Shown: piece by piece, positions 62,688-64,000 of the stretch
How the letters are laid out: every line of letters begins with the position of its first letter
Numbering within the stretch: the first letter of the stretch is position 1
Source: Paenibacillus odorifer
GTDB lineage: Bacteria; Bacillota; Bacilli; Paenibacillales; Paenibacillaceae
Reading direction: 5' to 3'
Assembly: GCF_000758725.1 (NCBI RefSeq)
Contig: NZ_CP009428.1
Span: forward strand, 310,001-374,000
Length of the DNA stretch: 64,000 bases
Program-made: the position numbers and the translations under genes
The notes under the pieces: model-generated
What the model saw: only the letters and a program-made list of their open reading frames with translations
What the model was told of the DNA's origin: nothing
Database searches by the model: none

Positions 62688-63968
62688 ATGAGTGTTAACG
62701 TAGTCAAAGGGCAAAAAGCTGATCTGACCAAAGGCAATGCTGGACTTCATTCTATAATCGTAGAAATCGGCTGGAATGCTCCGGCTGCTCTGGAGATTGA
62801 TAGCTCTGCTTTCCTGCTTGGATCAGAGGGTAAGGTAAGTAAAGACGAGGATTTAATATTTTATAATAATCCAGCCACTTCTTATATTAGGTATAAGGAT
62901 GTGCCAGGATTCAATGACCGCAAGCAATTCGAAGTTCAATTGGATAAGATTCCTTCCGATGTGATGAAGATTGCCTTTACACTTACCATCTATGATGGGG
63001 AGAAAAGGGGTCAAAGTTTTGGGCAAGTAAGTCAGGCCTATTTTCGGATTCTGAATCAAGTAACAGGTGCGGAACTGCTCCGATGTGATCTCGACAATCT
63101 TTTCTCCGTGGAAACGGCCATTGTGGTAGGGGAATTATATAGATATAACAGTGAATGGAAGTTCAGTGCCATTGCAGCGGGGTTTGCCGGAGGTTTGAAA
63201 GAGATATGCAGCAACTTTGGTATTGAAGCGAATGAGGAGCCTGCTCCTGCTGCTCCACAGCCGGAGGTTAAGCCGCAGATTCCACCACAAATCTTCGCAA
63301 CGCCGCCTGCGCAGCCAGTGAAACGTGAAGAGAGCCCTCCACCCACACCTCCGCCTTCGCCAATAAATCTCAACTTGAAGAAAATCGAGCTGAAGAAAAA
63401 AGGCGATTCCATCAATTTGAAAAAATCAGCCAGTGGTGATTTAGGGGAAGTGTTGATTAATCTCAACTGGAACCAGAAACAGGGCGGACTCTTTAGTCGT
63501 AAAAATGGCGTAGATCTAGATCTTGCTTGTCTGTATGAACTGAAGAATGGCAGTAAAGGAGTGGTACAAGCGTTAGGCAATGCCTTTGGCTCCTTAAATC
63601 AACCTCCTTATGTCATGCTTGATGGGGATGATCGTACAGGCTCCGTAACTACTGGTGAGAATTTGCGTATAAATGGTATCAAAATTTCCGAGATTGAACG
63701 CATTCTAGTGTTTTCCTTTATTTATAAAGGGGTAACCAACTGGTCGGAGGCCGATGGGGTTGTCACCATCAAACAAGGCGGAGGACCTGATATCATTGTA
63801 AATTTGGACGAGCATAACAACCGAAAAGGGATGTGTGCCATTGCGTTATTCCGGAATGTAAGCAATGAAACATTTAGTGTTGAACGGCTGGTGCAATATT
63901 ACAGTGGTCATCGTGAGATGGATGAAGCCTATGGATGGGGGCTGCGCTGGGTTGCGGGCAGCAAATAA
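62688..63968 (+). CDS. TerA-like fusion of a degenerate TerD domain and a TerA-type C-terminal domain
   Basis: About 426 residues. ATG 62688 after AAAGGTGG begins MSVNVVKGQKADLTKGNAG. The first 180 residues are TerD-like, but the usual acid cluster is replaced by YKDVPGFNDRKQFEV, so calcium binding is doubtful. A Pro-rich linker (EEPAPAAPQPEVKPQ, PPPTPPPSP) follows. The last 180 residues contain DLDLACLYELKNGSKGVVQ and LDGDDRTGSVTTGEN, the TerA-type pattern. It closes the visible part of the cluster. Confidence 0.85.
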   Translation: MSVNVVKGQKADLTKGNAGLHSIIVEIGWNAPAALEIDSSAFLLGSEGKVSKDEDLIFYNNPATSYIRYKDVPGFNDRKQFEVQLDKIPSDVMKIAFTLTIYDGEKRGQSFGQVSQAYFRILNQVTGAELLRCDLDNLFSVETAIVVGELYRYNSEWKFSAIAAGFAGGLKEICSNFGIEANEEPAPAAPQPEVKPQIPPQIFATPPAQPVKREESPPPTPPPSPINLNLKKIELKKKGDSINLKKSASGDLGEVLINLNWNQKQGGLFSRKNGVDLDLACLYELKNGSKGVVQALGNAFGSLNQPPYVMLDGDDRTGSVTTGENLRINGIKISEIERILVFSFIYKGVTNWSEADGVVTIKQGGGPDIIVNLDEHNNRKGMCAIALFRNVSNETFSVERLVQYYSGHREMDEAYGWGLRWVAGSK

Positions 63969-63995
63969 TCGATTTTACCGGAGGCGCAAAGTGTA

Positions 63996-64000
63996 ATGGA
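63996..64000 (+). CDS. Start of the next gene (cut by window end)
   Basis: GGAGG at 63980-63984 precedes an ATG at 63996 by 11 bases. Only one codon and two bases are visible. By analogy with Bacillus yceC-like loci a TerC- or TelA-like gene may follow, which cannot be checked here. Confidence 0.35.

Overview
The window reads as a stretch of chromosome from a spore-forming, low-to-mid GC Gram-positive bacterium, most likely Paenibacillus or a close relative. Supporting signs are strong AGGAGG-type ribosome sites with many TTG starts, lipobox lipoproteins, a giant protein with three C-terminal SLH (cell-wall anchoring) domains, a YheC/YheD-type spore-coat ATP-grasp protein, a GbsR-type regulator, a Bacillales-style TerD cluster, and intrinsic terminators after most units. 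I saw no rRNA, tRNA, CRISPR array, transposase or prophage module. No database search was possible, so the genus is an inference.

Layout. 1-1970: end of an oligopeptide ABC transporter operon (oppD/oppF type) plus a small unknown gene. 2065-7286 (minus): a probable six-gene operon with an Ugp-type ABC importer, a HAD phosphatase, an SMR exporter and a calcineurin-like phosphoesterase, facing a GbsR-type regulator (7482-8039). 8250-10591: polysaccharide deacetylase and AI-2E-type permease. 10697-17243: small secreted protein and, divergently, a roughly 1,970-residue SLH surface protein with lamin-tail domains and a metallophosphoesterase domain. 17590-22436: an attenuator-like leader, then MarR regulator, arylsulfotransferase and a Ssu/Tau-type ABC importer, which together look like an organosulfur unit. 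23530-28374: a second importer (binding protein, two permeases, ATPase) coupled to an alkaline-phosphatase-superfamily hydrolase. 29201-33983: a mannose-linked glycan cluster (GDP-mannose pyrophosphorylase, alpha/alpha-barrel protein, GT4) divergent from an XRE regulator and a DUF1861-like protein.

34071-47098: ribosomal protein L25, a Rep/UvrD-family helicase with a C-terminal zinc-ribbon-like tail, a remarkable array of 24 perfectly phased 51-bp repeats, then envelope or spore-coat genes (DUF6492-like, a divergent ManC-like fusion, GT4, YheC/D) interspersed with a Cof-type HAD phosphatase and a DUF445 membrane protein. 47379-54972: a four-PAS histidine kinase translationally coupled to a C39-like cysteine peptidase, a type I pullulanase with a clear promoter/operator, glutamate synthase small subunit and a YfcE-type phosphodiesterase. 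54986-57470: a decayed lysE gene and the agmatine-to-putrescine pair aguA-aguB. 57696-59988: a polar amino-acid ABC importer. 60144-end: a tellurite/stress (Ter) cluster of TerB, three TerD and a TerA-like fusion, with a sequence matching the sigma-W (ECF) consensus before the first terD.

The least explained items are the 51-bp array, the two leader/attenuator regions (17626-17738 plus, 47138-47220 minus), the kinase-peptidase pair, the divergent ManC-like protein, and the mannose cluster with DUF1861.
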